DNA of 21,737 bases from Sulfuricurvum sp. IAE1 (GCA_945867285.1 CAMBHX010000015.1:1-21737), one strand, 5' to 3'. Numbered from the stretch's first letter, positions 1 through 7,140 are shown. The notes: a model not told the origin generated them from the sequence alone. A program made the numbers and translations.

Positions 1-6
1 CTCTTC

Positions 7-36
7 TTGACTCTCTTATGAACTTTCCGATACAAT
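7..36 (+). promoter_or_regulatory. Sigma-70 promoter of the toxin-antitoxin module
   Basis: A TTGACT -35 box (7-12) and a TACAAT -10 box (31-36) are separated by 18 bp. Transcription would begin near 43, giving a leader of about 23 nt before the ATG at 66. This is one of the best -35/-10 pairs in the window. It suggests that the toxin-antitoxin genes, and the permease gene joined to them, have their own promoter, although a further gene may lie upstream of the window. Confidence 0.6.
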
Positions 37-65
37 AATTACAGATGTTAATAAAGGATGGTTGC

Positions 66-281
66 ATGCAAACATTACATGTATACAGCGATGATGTAAA
101 TGCTCAAAATATATTGAGATATATCAATGAACTTTCCAGCAATGGTTGCGAGATAGAGATTATTGACAATAAGGTTTTCGAGTTTGAACAAAAATCTGTC
201 CTCGTAGCTCTCTCTCAAGTTGAAAAAAATGAAATTTATACAACAGATGAAGTGCTACGAGCTCTATGCGATGACAATTGA
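66..281 (+). CDS. Putative type II antitoxin (small, upstream of ParE/RelE-like toxin)
   Basis: A 71-residue acidic protein, called an antitoxin mainly from context: it is the short first gene of a two-gene unit whose second gene is a ParE/RelE-like toxin, and the two overlap by 11 bp. An upstream in-frame ATG at 45 exists, but AAAGGA at 53-58 lies 7 nt before the ATG at 66, and 45 would leave almost no leader after the predicted transcription start, so 66 is chosen. The C-terminal part (SQVEKNEIYTTDEVLRAL) is the kind of helical, charged tail that wraps toxins of this class; that is inference. No DNA-binding fold was recognised with certainty. Such antitoxins usually repress their own promoter. 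Confidence 0.55.
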   Translation: MQTLHVYSDDVNAQNILRYINELSSNGCEIEIIDNKVFEFEQKSVLVALSQVEKNEIYTTDEVLRALCDDN

Positions 282-570
282 GTATTCAAAAGAAGCCAAA
301 GAGGAGCTTCTAAATATTCGTAATTTTATTGCACAAGACAGCGCATTTAATGCTACAGAGTATACTCAAGAGTTAGTAATGCGAATCAATGGGATGTTGG
401 AGTTTCCTTATATTGGAAAAGTCAATAGAACGTTTGCAAGGCAAGATATTCGTGACTTGTTTATTGATGGGTACAAAATTATTTATAAAATCCAATTAAA
501 TAGTATTGTTGTGTTAATCCTCTATAAATACAATCAAATTGATGAGAAAAAAATAGTTGTCCATTCTTGA
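271..570 (+). CDS. ParE/RelE-superfamily toxin
   Basis: A 99-residue basic protein with the look of the RelE/ParE fold: an N-terminal EYSKEAKEELLNIRNFIA helix pair, a middle FPYIGKVNR segment, and a C-terminal strand pattern (DGYKIIYKI, VVLILYKY). ParE members poison DNA gyrase and RelE members cleave mRNA; the sequence does not settle which applies, though the helix-rich N-terminus and the FP.IG motif lean to ParE. The ATG at 271 lies inside the last codons of the antitoxin gene (11-bp overlap), the usual coupling for such pairs. Its TGA (568-570) shares a base with the permease ATG at 570. The reading frame is intact, so the module could be active. Confidence 0.72.
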   Translation: MTIEYSKEAKEELLNIRNFIAQDSAFNATEYTQELVMRINGMLEFPYIGKVNRTFARQDIRDLFIDGYKIIYKIQLNSIVVLILYKYNQIDEKKIVVHS

Positions 571-1523
571 TGAAATATTTACTCCGCTCTTTATCGTACA
601 CTCTTTTGATGCTCTTTTTAATCTCCCTGATCTCTTTTGGTGCTATGCATGCAGCTCCTAACAGTTTTATGGGCAGTGAGCTCAATCCCAATATGACTCT
701 AGAAAATATTGCCCATCTCAAAGCGATTTATGGTTTGGACAAGCCGTTGGTGCAACAGTATGGTGACTGGGTTGGTAATCTCGTCCGATTGGATTTTGGT
801 ATTTCGTTTGTTAGTGGTGAGAATGTGAGTAGCGTTATAATCGACAGGCTCCCTGTGACCTTATGGATGAATATAGTGGCTTTGGTGGTAACGTTTTTCG
901 TGTCACTGTGGTTGGGGATTTATGCTGCTATGAGACATGGTAGAAAAATGGATCATCTACTCTCACAAGCGTCTTTGGTGAGTTTTGCGATGCCTTCATA
1001 CTATTTAGCTTTGGTGTTGATGATGGGTCTGAGTGTGAGCTTAGGATGGTTTCCGATTGCGGGGATGCACTCTCTCGAACCTCCTGAGGGGCTAGGATAT
1101 TATGTGGATATGGCGTGGCATTTGACCTTGCCAGTAAGTGTCATGGTATTAACAGGTGTTGGGAGTTTGACGCTGTATGTACGAGCGCTGGTTATTGAGA
1201 TACTTAAAAGTGATTATGTGGGCTTTGCACGCTCGCGTGGATTGAGCGAGAAGGTGATTGTTCGCACCTATATTCTCCCCAATCTTTTGCCACCGATTGT
1301 GACGATGTTAGGACTGTCATTGCCAGGGCTTATTGGCGGGTCAGTAATATTGGAGTCCATTTTTGGGATAGAGGGGATGGGACAACTGTTTTATATGAGT
1401 GCTATGAGTCGGGATTATCCAGTGATTATGGGGATTTTGATGATGGGAGCATTTTTGACACTTATCGGGAATCAGATCGCCGATGCAGTGTTGTTGAAAC
1501 TTAATCCGTTTGTGAAGAGATAG
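570..1523 (+). CDS. ABC transporter permease, DppB/OppB family
   Basis: A 317-residue inner-membrane permease of the peptide/nickel ABC importer class. The protein has an N-terminal membrane segment (about residues 9-30), a periplasmic stretch with the family-typical pattern GLDKPLVQQYGDWVGNL.RLDFG, and then five further membrane segments. The cytoplasmic loop ARSRGLSEKVIVRTYILPN is the EAA-type motif that contacts the ATPase. The C-terminus NPFVKR replaces the common DPR ending. The ATG at 570 overlaps the toxin stop TGA by one base, so translation is probably coupled; an in-frame TTG at 567 is less likely. No DppC-type partner, ATPase or binding protein follows: the next gene is nusA on the opposite strand. 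Any partners lie upstream of the window or elsewhere. The substrate cannot be told from the sequence. Confidence 0.85.
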   Translation: MKYLLRSLSYTLLMLFLISLISFGAMHAAPNSFMGSELNPNMTLENIAHLKAIYGLDKPLVQQYGDWVGNLVRLDFGISFVSGENVSSVIIDRLPVTLWMNIVALVVTFFVSLWLGIYAAMRHGRKMDHLLSQASLVSFAMPSYYLALVLMMGLSVSLGWFPIAGMHSLEPPEGLGYYVDMAWHLTLPVSVMVLTGVGSLTLYVRALVIEILKSDYVGFARSRGLSEKVIVRTYILPNLLPPIVTMLGLSLPGLIGGSVILESIFGIEGMGQLFYMSAMSRDYPVIMGILMMGAFLTLIGNQIADAVLLKLNPFVKR

Positions 1524-1543
1524 AGTTAAGTGGTAGAATTTCT

Positions 1544-1561
1544 CGAAAACGTATGTTTTCG
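1544..1561. other. Perfect 7-bp hairpin after the permease gene
   Basis: CGAAAAC (1544-1550) and GTTTTCG (1555-1561) form a perfect stem with the loop GTAT, 21 bp after the permease stop codon. No T-tract follows, so it is not a classical terminator. It could protect the 3' end of the mRNA. Confidence 0.45.
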
Positions 1562-1596
1562 TAGCTTTAGGAGAGTGCAGAGGTGAAAAGCGTATT

Positions 1597-1620
1597 TAAA
1601 AGCCAACTGCTTGGTTTTTA
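1597..1620. terminator. Bidirectional rho-independent terminator between permease gene and nusA
   Basis: The arms TAAAAGCCAA (1597-1606) and TTGGTTTTTA (1611-1620) pair over 10 bp, with one G-T pair, around the loop CTGC. The right arm ends in T5, and the left arm read on the minus strand supplies CTTTTA, so the hairpin can stop transcription from both convergent sides: the permease gene on plus and nusA on minus. Confidence 0.6.
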
Positions 1621-1633
1621 TAGCTTTGGAACT

Positions 1634-1660
1634 CAAGCTAATGTACGAAGTACTAGCTTG
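1634..1660. other. Hairpin close to the 3' end of nusA
   Basis: CAAGCTA (1634-1640) pairs with TAGCTTG (1654-1660), and inside it GTAC (1643-1646) pairs with GTAC (1650-1653) around the loop GAA, with a 2-nt bulge (1641-1642). It lies 30 bp past the nusA stop codon on the minus strand. It may assist nusA 3'-end formation with the terminator at 1597-1620. No T-tract is adjacent. Confidence 0.4.
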
Positions 1661-1689
1661 TGCGTCCTTTGCTCATTTAGTGTGTAATA

Positions 1690-2811
1690 TTAGTTTGATC
1701 CGAAAAGTGCTTCAAGAGAACTAAGACCCTCTTTTTTCTCTTCAGTGGAAGCTGTACCACCCACTTCGTTGAGTTCGATAATGTAGCCCGTGAGCATGGA
1801 TGCTAGACGGATATTAATACCACTTTTACCGATGGCTTTGGATTTTTGATCGGATGGGAGAGTGACTAGTGCTTTTTTCTCCCCATTTTCATCTTCACTC
1901 ACACTGACTGCACTGATAATAGCAGGCGACATGGCACGAGAGATGAAAAGCTCTGGAGATGCACTGTACTCGACACAGTCGATATTCTCACCGCAGAGCT
2001 CTTCGCTAACTGCATTGATACGCACACCACGAACCCCTACGGTAGCACCGATAGGGTCGATTTGAGGGCGGTTGGTGTAGAGTGCGATTTTGGCACGCTC
2101 ACCCGGGATACGGGCACATTTTTCGACGACGACGATACCATCTTTGATCTCAGGTACTTCAAGAGCAAGAAGTTCTTCGAGAAATTTTGGAGCTGTACGT
2201 GAAAGTTCCATGGTAACACCCATGACCTTGTCTACATTCACACGACGTACTAGTGCACTGACGACATCACCTACTTTGAATTTTTCACCTTTGATACGGC
2301 TTTTCATCGCTAATGTTGCACGAACATCATCGATTTCAATAGCGGTGTTTTGATTGCTATCAACATTGGTGACACGTCCTGAGACAATGGTATTGACTTT
2401 ATTTTTGAATTTTTCATAGAGTTCATTCTCAACAAGACGTTGGATGTGAAATTCGATCTCGCGGTGCAGTGTTGCAAACGCACTTCGACCATAGGTTTCG
2501 AGTTCGTGTTCCATTTGGAGTTGATCCCCGATTTCTGCTTCGTCATCGATAGCACGTGCATCTGTGATGCTCATATACGCACCTGCGGATTCACCTTCGA
2601 GTTGTTCGTTACCATCTGCTACTACGGTGATAACCTGACGAAGTTTGACTTGTTTGGTTTGGTTGTCAATATCAGCTTCAAAAGCAAATGTTGGGTTGAT
2701 GATACGCTTGGCAGTTTGAATAAAAGAAGTCTTGATAGCTTCAGCAACACTATCAGGATTAAGCCCTTTTTCACTAGCAATAGAGTCGATGATATCTAAC
2801 ATATTTTCCAT
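1690..2811 (-). CDS. nusA: Transcription termination/antitermination factor NusA
   Basis: A 373-residue NusA, which binds RNA polymerase and nascent RNA and controls pausing, termination and antitermination in the cytoplasm. Domain order: polymerase-binding N-terminal domain (about 1-130, opening MLDIIDSIASEKGL), S1 domain (about 138-204), then two KH domains with GxxG loops at GVRG (259-262) and GKSG (328-331). It lacks the C-terminal acidic repeats of the 495-residue E. coli protein, which is normal outside gamma-proteobacteria. The ATG at 2811 follows an AAAGGA site (2819-2824) at good spacing; the ATG three codons in is an alternative. The gene stands alone on its strand, without the rimP or infB neighbours found in many bacteria, and is divergent from the HP0268-family gene. 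NusB, its partner in antitermination complexes, is encoded at 19502-19903. Confidence 0.96.
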   Translation of the reverse strand: MENMLDIIDSIASEKGLNPDSVAEAIKTSFIQTAKRIINPTFAFEADIDNQTKQVKLRQVITVVADGNEQLEGESAGAYMSITDARAIDDEAEIGDQLQMEHELETYGRSAFATLHREIEFHIQRLVENELYEKFKNKVNTIVSGRVTNVDSNQNTAIEIDDVRATLAMKSRIKGEKFKVGDVVSALVRRVNVDKVMGVTMELSRTAPKFLEELLALEVPEIKDGIVVVEKCARIPGERAKIALYTNRPQIDPIGATVGVRGVRINAVSEELCGENIDCVEYSASPELFISRAMSPAIISAVSVSEDENGEKKALVTLPSDQKSKAIGKSGINIRLASMLTGYIIELNEVGGTASTEEKKEGLSSLEALFGSN

Positions 2812-2884
2812 AGGAATATCCTTTGTTTGGTAGTCATAAAAAAATAAAAATCAATAATTGGGAAGCTTTTTTATGAAGAGCGTA

Positions 2885-2935
2885 AGTATACACCAATTTC
2901 TCTTAATGCGATATTTATTGAAACAAAGATACAAT
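2885..2935. promoter_or_regulatory. Divergent promoter region between nusA and the HP0268-family gene
   Basis: On the minus strand a TATACT box (2885-2890 read in reverse) can serve nusA. On the plus strand a TACAAT box (2930-2935) can serve the gene at 2975 and the operon behind it. Neither has a convincing -35 box, which is common for sigma-70 promoters in this phylum, where a T-rich region upstream of -10 often replaces it. These are predictions from pattern only. Confidence 0.35.
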
Positions 2936-2974
2936 GGTCCATTAATAAAAGCGTTTACGCTCAAAGGAAAGATG

Positions 2975-3217
2975 ATGGAACTTAAACTAGCACGTACAGA
3001 ATTGGACACTAAACCCAAAAAAATCGATCTCAAAAAGATCACAGAAATAGTCGAAAAATCCCATTCGACTATTCTCTATTTTGATCGAGAAAACTCCCAT
3101 AAAGATCTTCTTGCAATGCAAGATCATTTTGAAAAAGAGGGCAAAAGTTTTTACATGAGTGAAGTAAAGTTTGGACTTTCAGCTAACGAGTACATGTACA
3201 GCGTACATATTCTGTAA
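2975..3217 (+). CDS. HP0268-family protein (SMR-like nuclease fold)
   Basis: An 80-residue protein matching in length and pattern the Helicobacter pylori protein HP0268, described in the literature as a purine-specific endoribonuclease with DNA-nicking activity and an SMR-like fold. Shared features as I recall them are the N-terminal M.L.LA start, a central ILYFDRENSHKDLL segment (HP0268 has a similar F.F...N.HKD), and a final EYMYSVHIL strand. The frame is open upstream to 2858, but AAAGGAA (2963-2969) is well placed for the ATG at 2975, and this start gives exactly 80 residues; the ATG at 2972 is only 3 nt from the site. HP0268 also precedes miaB and the lpxJ-type gene in H. pylori, which supports orthology. 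The biological role is not firmly known, and nuclease activity here is inferred. Confidence 0.75.
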   Translation: MELKLARTELDTKPKKIDLKKITEIVEKSHSTILYFDRENSHKDLLAMQDHFEKEGKSFYMSEVKFGLSANEYMYSVHIL

Positions 3218-3225
3218 TTACTATT

Positions 3226-3311
3226 TTTAACGCCATCGGAATATATCCCGATTGGCTACGCTAACGCTAAGTTCTCTTCAGCAGAGGGCTCAAGTATGCT
3301 TGCGTACTTTT
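3226..3311 (+). repeat. Structured intergenic repeat, copy A (three hairpins)
   Basis: This element of about 86 bp lies between the HP0268-family gene and miaB and aligns along its length with copy B (18913-18996, minus strand) and in parts with copy C (20960-21115). Hairpin 1: GCCATCGG (3232-3239) pairs with CCGATTGGC (3248-3256) with one bulged T. A conserved linker TACGCTAACGCT follows. Hairpin 2: AGTTCTCT (3270-3277), loop TCAGC, AGAGGGCT (3283-3290). Hairpin 3: AAGTATG (3292-3298), loop CTTG, CGTACTT (3303-3309), followed by TTTAAA. The T-G pairs form only in plus-strand RNA. It may also act as a weak terminator before miaB. Confidence 0.7.
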
Positions 3312-3337
3312 AAACTCATCGAGGTGAAAGAAATTTA

Positions 3338-4636
3338 ATGTCTAAAAAACTTTTTATAGAGACGCTTGGTTGCGCAATGAATGTGCGTGATTCAGAACAT
3401 ATGATAGCGCAGCTCAACGCCCATGAAGGGTATGAGCTATGTGACGATGCCAAAGTAGCAGATTTGATTTTGATCAACACGTGTTCCGTGCGTGAAAAAC
3501 CCGTTCATAAACTTTTTTCCGAATTAGGTGTTTTCAATAAGCTCAAAAAAGCAGATGCCAAAATCGGCGTATGCGGGTGTACAGCATCACATCTCGGGCA
3601 AGAGATTATTAAAAAAGCCCCATTTGTCAATTTTGTTTTAGGTGCTCGCAATGTTTCCAAAATCACAGATGTTTTACATCGTGATAAAGCAGTCGAAATT
3701 GAAATTGATTATGATGAATCACAGTTTGCATTTGGGGATTTTAGAACCAGTCCCTACAAAGCTTACATCAATATTTCTATCGGGTGTGACAAACAATGTA
3801 CGTTTTGTATCGTCCCAAAAACGCGAGGTGATGAGATCTCTATACCTGCTGACTTGATTGTTTCAGAAGTGGCAAAAGCTGCCTCCAGTGGTGCCAAAGA
3901 AATATTTTTATTGGGACAAAATGTCAATAACTATGGACGTCGTTTTTCGGGTGAACATGATAAAGTGAATTTCACCGAACTATTACGTCGTGTAAGTGCC
4001 GTTGAGGGAGTTGAGCGAATTCGATTTACGTCACCCCATCCACTGCATATGGATGATGAGTTTATCGAAGAGTTTGCACGCAATCCGAAGATTTGTAAAT
4101 CGATGCATATGCCATTGCAGAGCGGTTCAACCGATATTTTAAAAGCAATGAAACGTGGATATACCAAAGAGTGGTTTTTAAATCGTGCAGCAAAATTACG
4201 TGAAATGGTTCCTGAAGTAAGCATTAGTACGGATATTATTGTGGCATTTCCAGGGGAGAGTGACGAAGATTTTGCTCAAACGATGGAAGTTCTCAATGCG
4301 GTACGTTTTGAACAAGTGTTTAGTTTCAAGTATTCTCCACGTCCTCATACTGAAGCCCAAATGATGGTTGAGATCGATTCGGAGTTGGGATCACATCGGT
4401 TAAGTCTTCTTCAAAGTCGCCATGATGAGATTCTCGATGAGATGAAGTTAGAAAATATGGGAAAAATCGTTGAAGTTTATTTCGAAGAATTGCGTAGCGA
4501 TGGCTATGTGGCAGGACGAAGCGATAACAACCTCTCGATCAAAGTCAAGGGGAGTGAAGAGTTGTTAGGTCGATTGCTCAAGGTGAAAATTACCCAAACA
4601 TCTCGAACCGTCCAATACGGAGAAATTGTTGACTAA
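3338..4636 (+). CDS. miaB: tRNA-2-methylthio-N6-dimethylallyladenosine synthase MiaB
   Basis: A 432-residue radical-SAM methylthiotransferase that adds the methylthio group to i6A37 of tRNAs. Order of domains: UPF0004 N-terminal domain with its cluster cysteines at C12, C49 and C81 (LGCAMN, NTCSVREKP, GCTASH), radical SAM domain with C150-x3-C154-x2-C157 (GCDKQCTFCIVPKTRG), and a C-terminal TRAM domain from about residue 370. The CSVREKP and VPKTRGDE signatures mark MiaB rather than its paralogue RimO, which is encoded at 13646-14962. The ATG at 3338 has GAGGTG 11 nt upstream, a rather long spacing. It is the first gene of an overlapping operon: the following gene starts inside its last codons. 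Confidence 0.97.
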   Translation: MSKKLFIETLGCAMNVRDSEHMIAQLNAHEGYELCDDAKVADLILINTCSVREKPVHKLFSELGVFNKLKKADAKIGVCGCTASHLGQEIIKKAPFVNFVLGARNVSKITDVLHRDKAVEIEIDYDESQFAFGDFRTSPYKAYINISIGCDKQCTFCIVPKTRGDEISIPADLIVSEVAKAASSGAKEIFLLGQNVNNYGRRFSGEHDKVNFTELLRRVSAVEGVERIRFTSPHPLHMDDEFIEEFARNPKICKSMHMPLQSGSTDILKAMKRGYTKEWFLNRAAKLREMVPEVSISTDIIVAFPGESDEDFAQTMEVLNAVRFEQVFSFKYSPRPHTEAQMMVEIDSELGSHRLSLLQSRHDEILDEMKLENMGKIVEVYFEELRSDGYVAGRSDNNLSIKVKGSEELLGRLLKVKITQTSRTVQYGEIVD

Positions 4637-5255
4637 AAAACTTTTTCGTTTTTTGGCGCTAGCTGTCTTTCCTATCTTGGGGGCGACTTTTATTCGATTG
4701 CTCTATTTTACCAATAAAAAACGTTTCTTTCTCCCATCACAGCTTTACAACGAGCCGGTTGTTTTTGCATTTTGGCATGCTGATTTATTGATGCTGCCTT
4801 ATTTTTATTTGAAATTACGATCCAGTCCAAAAATAAAATTGATGATCAGTGAGCATTTTGATGGTCAGTTAATAGCAAAAACAGTTCGCTATTTGCATTT
4901 TGATACAATCCATGGTTCCACAACCAGAGGTGGCGCCAGAGTATTGATACAAGCATTGAAAGGTCTTGATGATGGATATGATATAGGTTTAACGCCCGAT
5001 GGCCCAAAAGGACCTCGGTATAGTATCAGTGATGGCGTGGTTGTGTTGGCGCAAAAACGCCAAGCAAAAGTGGTGGTGTTGCATTGTGTTCCAAGCTCTT
5101 TTTGGCAACTTTCCAGTTGGGATAAGTTTATCATCCCAAAACCATTTGGAATGCTTCAATTTTATGCTTCAGCTCCCATAGATTTGACAGGTCTTGAGAT
5201 GGAAGATGCCAAGAAAATAGTATATCAGGCATTGATGGAGCATGCATTACCGTGA
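4629..5255 (+). CDS. lpxJ: DUF374 lipid A late acyltransferase, LpxJ-like
   Basis: A 208-residue DUF374 (LPLAT-superfamily) protein. LpxJ, described from H. pylori (jhp0255/HP0270, also just after miaB), replaces LpxL/LpxM and adds a secondary acyl chain to the 3'-linked primary chain of lipid A at the inner membrane. Seen here: an N-terminal membrane segment (about residues 8-26), FWHADLLML with H50 in the position of the acyltransferase histidine motif, HGSTTRGGARVL, and TPDGPKGPRYSISDG. No ATG fits the beginning of the frame; TTG at 4629 is 5 nt after GGAGA (4619-4623) and is chosen over the adjacent TTG at 4626. It overlaps the miaB end by 8 bp, and its own stop overlaps the next start. 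Family assignment is strong; the exact acyl specificity is inferred from synteny. Confidence 0.8.
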   Translation: MTKKLFRFLALAVFPILGATFIRLLYFTNKKRFFLPSQLYNEPVVFAFWHADLLMLPYFYLKLRSSPKIKLMISEHFDGQLIAKTVRYLHFDTIHGSTTRGGARVLIQALKGLDDGYDIGLTPDGPKGPRYSISDGVVVLAQKRQAKVVVLHCVPSSFWQLSSWDKFIIPKPFGMLQFYASAPIDLTGLEMEDAKKIVYQALMEHALP

Positions 5256-6094
5256 AACAACAGCTGCACCAAAAAAAAGAGGAGTTTTTAAAGCTGTGCG
5301 AGGGGATGCGAGGGTATTCACCATTAACGATTAAGAGTTATGCTGATTCAATTCAACAGATGATAGAGATGTGTGAAGTTGTTGAAGATAAGAGCAGTAT
5401 ACTGTTGAATATTACCCCTTTGAGATACCATATTTCCTCTTTGAGTGCTAAAACCATTGCGCTGAAGCTCAGTGCTACTCGAAGCTTTGTTAAATATTTG
5501 CAAGCGAATCATTGGGATATCAAACTACAAGGTGATGATGCGATTAAAGTCCCAAAGTCGCTTCCAAAGCCCATTTCACATGAGCATATTATGAAAGCGT
5601 TAGACCATGCAAGTCCCATCGAAGCGCTTATGATTATTCTTTTGTACTCGATGGGTTTACGCATTTCGGAACTCTCCAATCTAAAACTATGTGATATTAA
5701 CGAGCAGTGGTGCCGTGTGTTAGGCAAAGGGAATAAGCAAAGAGATGTGCCGATGTTGCCTCAGGTGTATGAACAGTTGATAAAGTACCAATGCCATGAG
5801 CCCTCTTTGGAGTATGTTTTTGAGCAAAAGGAGCAAAAATTAAGTGAAAATAGTCTAAGATATATTCTTACCAAGGCATTTTTGGCAGTAGGGTTAAAAG
5901 TCACCCCTCATCAGTTGAGACATTCGTATGCCACACAGTTACTAAATAATGGTGCTCGTATCGCCGATGTGAGTGAATTGATGGGTCATGCTAGCATGGC
6001 AACGACACAAATTTATACCAAATTAGGGAATGCGATTAAAATGGAACACTACATACACTCGCATCCTTTGTGTGTTAAAAGTGAGGAATGTTAG
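5252..6094 (+). CDS. Tyrosine recombinase of the Xer family
   Basis: A 280-residue site-specific recombinase with a SAM-like core-binding domain (about 8-95) and a catalytic domain holding the full active-site set: R137 (GLRISEL), K159 (GKGNK), H220 and R223 (TPHQLRHSYAT), H246 (MGHAS) and nucleophile Y255 (QIYTK). Chromosome-dimer resolution in this phylum is usually done by a single recombinase, XerH, acting at difH. H. pylori XerH is longer (about 360 residues), and this protein has the size of XerC/XerD, so whether it is the dif recombinase or an additional Xer protein is open. The GTG at 5252 overlaps the lpxJ-like stop by 4 bp (GTGA). No dif-like site was recognised nearby, and position within an operon argues against an integron or integrase on a recent mobile element. 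Confidence 0.88.
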   Translation: MKQQLHQKKEEFLKLCEGMRGYSPLTIKSYADSIQQMIEMCEVVEDKSSILLNITPLRYHISSLSAKTIALKLSATRSFVKYLQANHWDIKLQGDDAIKVPKSLPKPISHEHIMKALDHASPIEALMIILLYSMGLRISELSNLKLCDINEQWCRVLGKGNKQRDVPMLPQVYEQLIKYQCHEPSLEYVFEQKEQKLSENSLRYILTKAFLAVGLKVTPHQLRHSYATQLLNNGARIADVSELMGHASMATTQIYTKLGNAIKMEHYIHSHPLCVKSEEC

Positions 6095-7140
6095 TGTTAG
6101 AAAAATGGTTCCAGAAAACATTTATTTCAATTATGCCTCTTGAAGATGGTTATGATATATTATGCGTTTCAGTCAAAAACAATAAAATCATACTTCGAGA
6201 ACAAAACCATTTTGTAGGCGAAGTTCCTTCAGTCGGCATGAACCGTTATATTAAAAATAAAATCGGTGCAACCCCTTATTTTTATATCAGTACAATCAAT
6301 CTTCATCGCAATCAAGGCGCATACGAGGGATGTGCACATCCCTCTGCTCATTTTCATCATGATGTCGTGGGGATTTCAGCGTTAAAGCGTAATAATTTAT
6401 GGACGCAATATGCCCAAGCTGAGGAGTTACATAGCCTCAAGAGTCATTATGCTGCTGTGGGACTCGATTTTATTTTTTCACCTTTTTCGATGATTGAGTT
6501 TTATTTTGCCGATAAAATACCTGACACGTTCGCTTTATACGCTTTTGGAGGGGTTGGCTTTTTTGCTGTAGCTATCTTCGATGCTGGCAAATTGGAATAC
6601 GCCCATTACTATACGACTAATAGTGCAGCACTTAATGTAGCACACAAAGATGAAAAAGAGGTAGAATTATCGTTTAATCATGATATTGAAGAGCATGACC
6701 GCTACAAAGCACCTATTGTATTGGACGACATCGAGGGATTGGATGAGCTAGATCTTCTAGACGATTTGGATGCCTTTTCAGAAATAGCAGATTTGGATGA
6801 TTTGGACGAAGTGAGTGAGTTTAGTGAAGATACGGTAACGCCTGAAGAGATACGCCATATTCGTGACAATGGAATGGAGTCGGCTAAGCATACAATCGAT
6901 AACTTAGGCGAAGAGTATGAACGATTTGAGTTTATTCAAAAGACTCTTGAACGTTTTTATGCTAGTCCTCACTGTAATAACCGTTTTGTTGAGACAGTGT
7001 GTGTTGCGGATATTAATCTTGGTGGAAATGATTTGAAGCGCTATTTGGAAGAAGAGCTTTTTGTGAATGTATTAGTGAGACATGTCGATCCTTGCGAGGG
7101 TATTCACGCATTAGCTGTCATGGAAGTAGAACAACTATGA
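6094..7140 (+). CDS. PilM/GspL-like actin-fold protein with acidic insert
   Basis: A 348-residue protein, best read as the cytoplasmic actin-like member of a PilM-PilN-PilO type assembly complex. Reasons: two membrane proteins of PilN and PilO shape follow with 4-bp overlaps, and the segments FSPFSMIEFYFADKIPD, ALYAFGGVGFFAVAIF and LEYAHYY resemble the nucleotide-binding turns and strands of PilM. Sequence similarity is weak, so the call leans on context. Residues about 210-247 form an acidic, repetitive stretch (DDL.DLDD) that looks like a disordered linker. ATG at 6088 sits directly on the GAGGA site (6083-6087), while GTG at 6094 is 6 nt away and shares a base with the recombinase stop TAG, so GTG 6094 is preferred. 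In Campylobacterota such complexes belong to competence or type II secretion-like systems; no ATPase, platform or secretin gene lies in the window. Confidence 0.6.
   Translation: MLEKWFQKTFISIMPLEDGYDILCVSVKNNKIILREQNHFVGEVPSVGMNRYIKNKIGATPYFYISTINLHRNQGAYEGCAHPSAHFHHDVVGISALKRNNLWTQYAQAEELHSLKSHYAAVGLDFIFSPFSMIEFYFADKIPDTFALYAFGGVGFFAVAIFDAGKLEYAHYYTTNSAALNVAHKDEKEVELSFNHDIEEHDRYKAPIVLDDIEGLDELDLLDDLDAFSEIADLDDLDEVSEFSEDTVTPEEIRHIRDNGMESAKHTIDNLGEEYERFEFIQKTLERFYASPHCNNRFVETVCVADINLGGNDLKRYLEEELFVNVLVRHVDPCEGIHALAVMEVEQL

Noticed and set aside
1862..2799. Open frames opposite and overlapping nusA
   Set aside because: Low-complexity translations with no recognisable domain or ribosome-binding site; nusA fills the region with a complete, conserved protein.
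2858..2974. Longer form of the HP0268-family protein (start at 2858)
   Set aside because: It would place the start upstream of the predicted -10 box at 2930 and give 119 residues, against the family length of 80; a good ribosome-binding site precedes 2975.
6724..6837. Tandem DNA repeat in the acidic stretch of the PilM-like gene
   Set aside because: The protein is repetitive (Asp, Leu), but the codons vary and no exact tandem DNA unit of useful length was seen.
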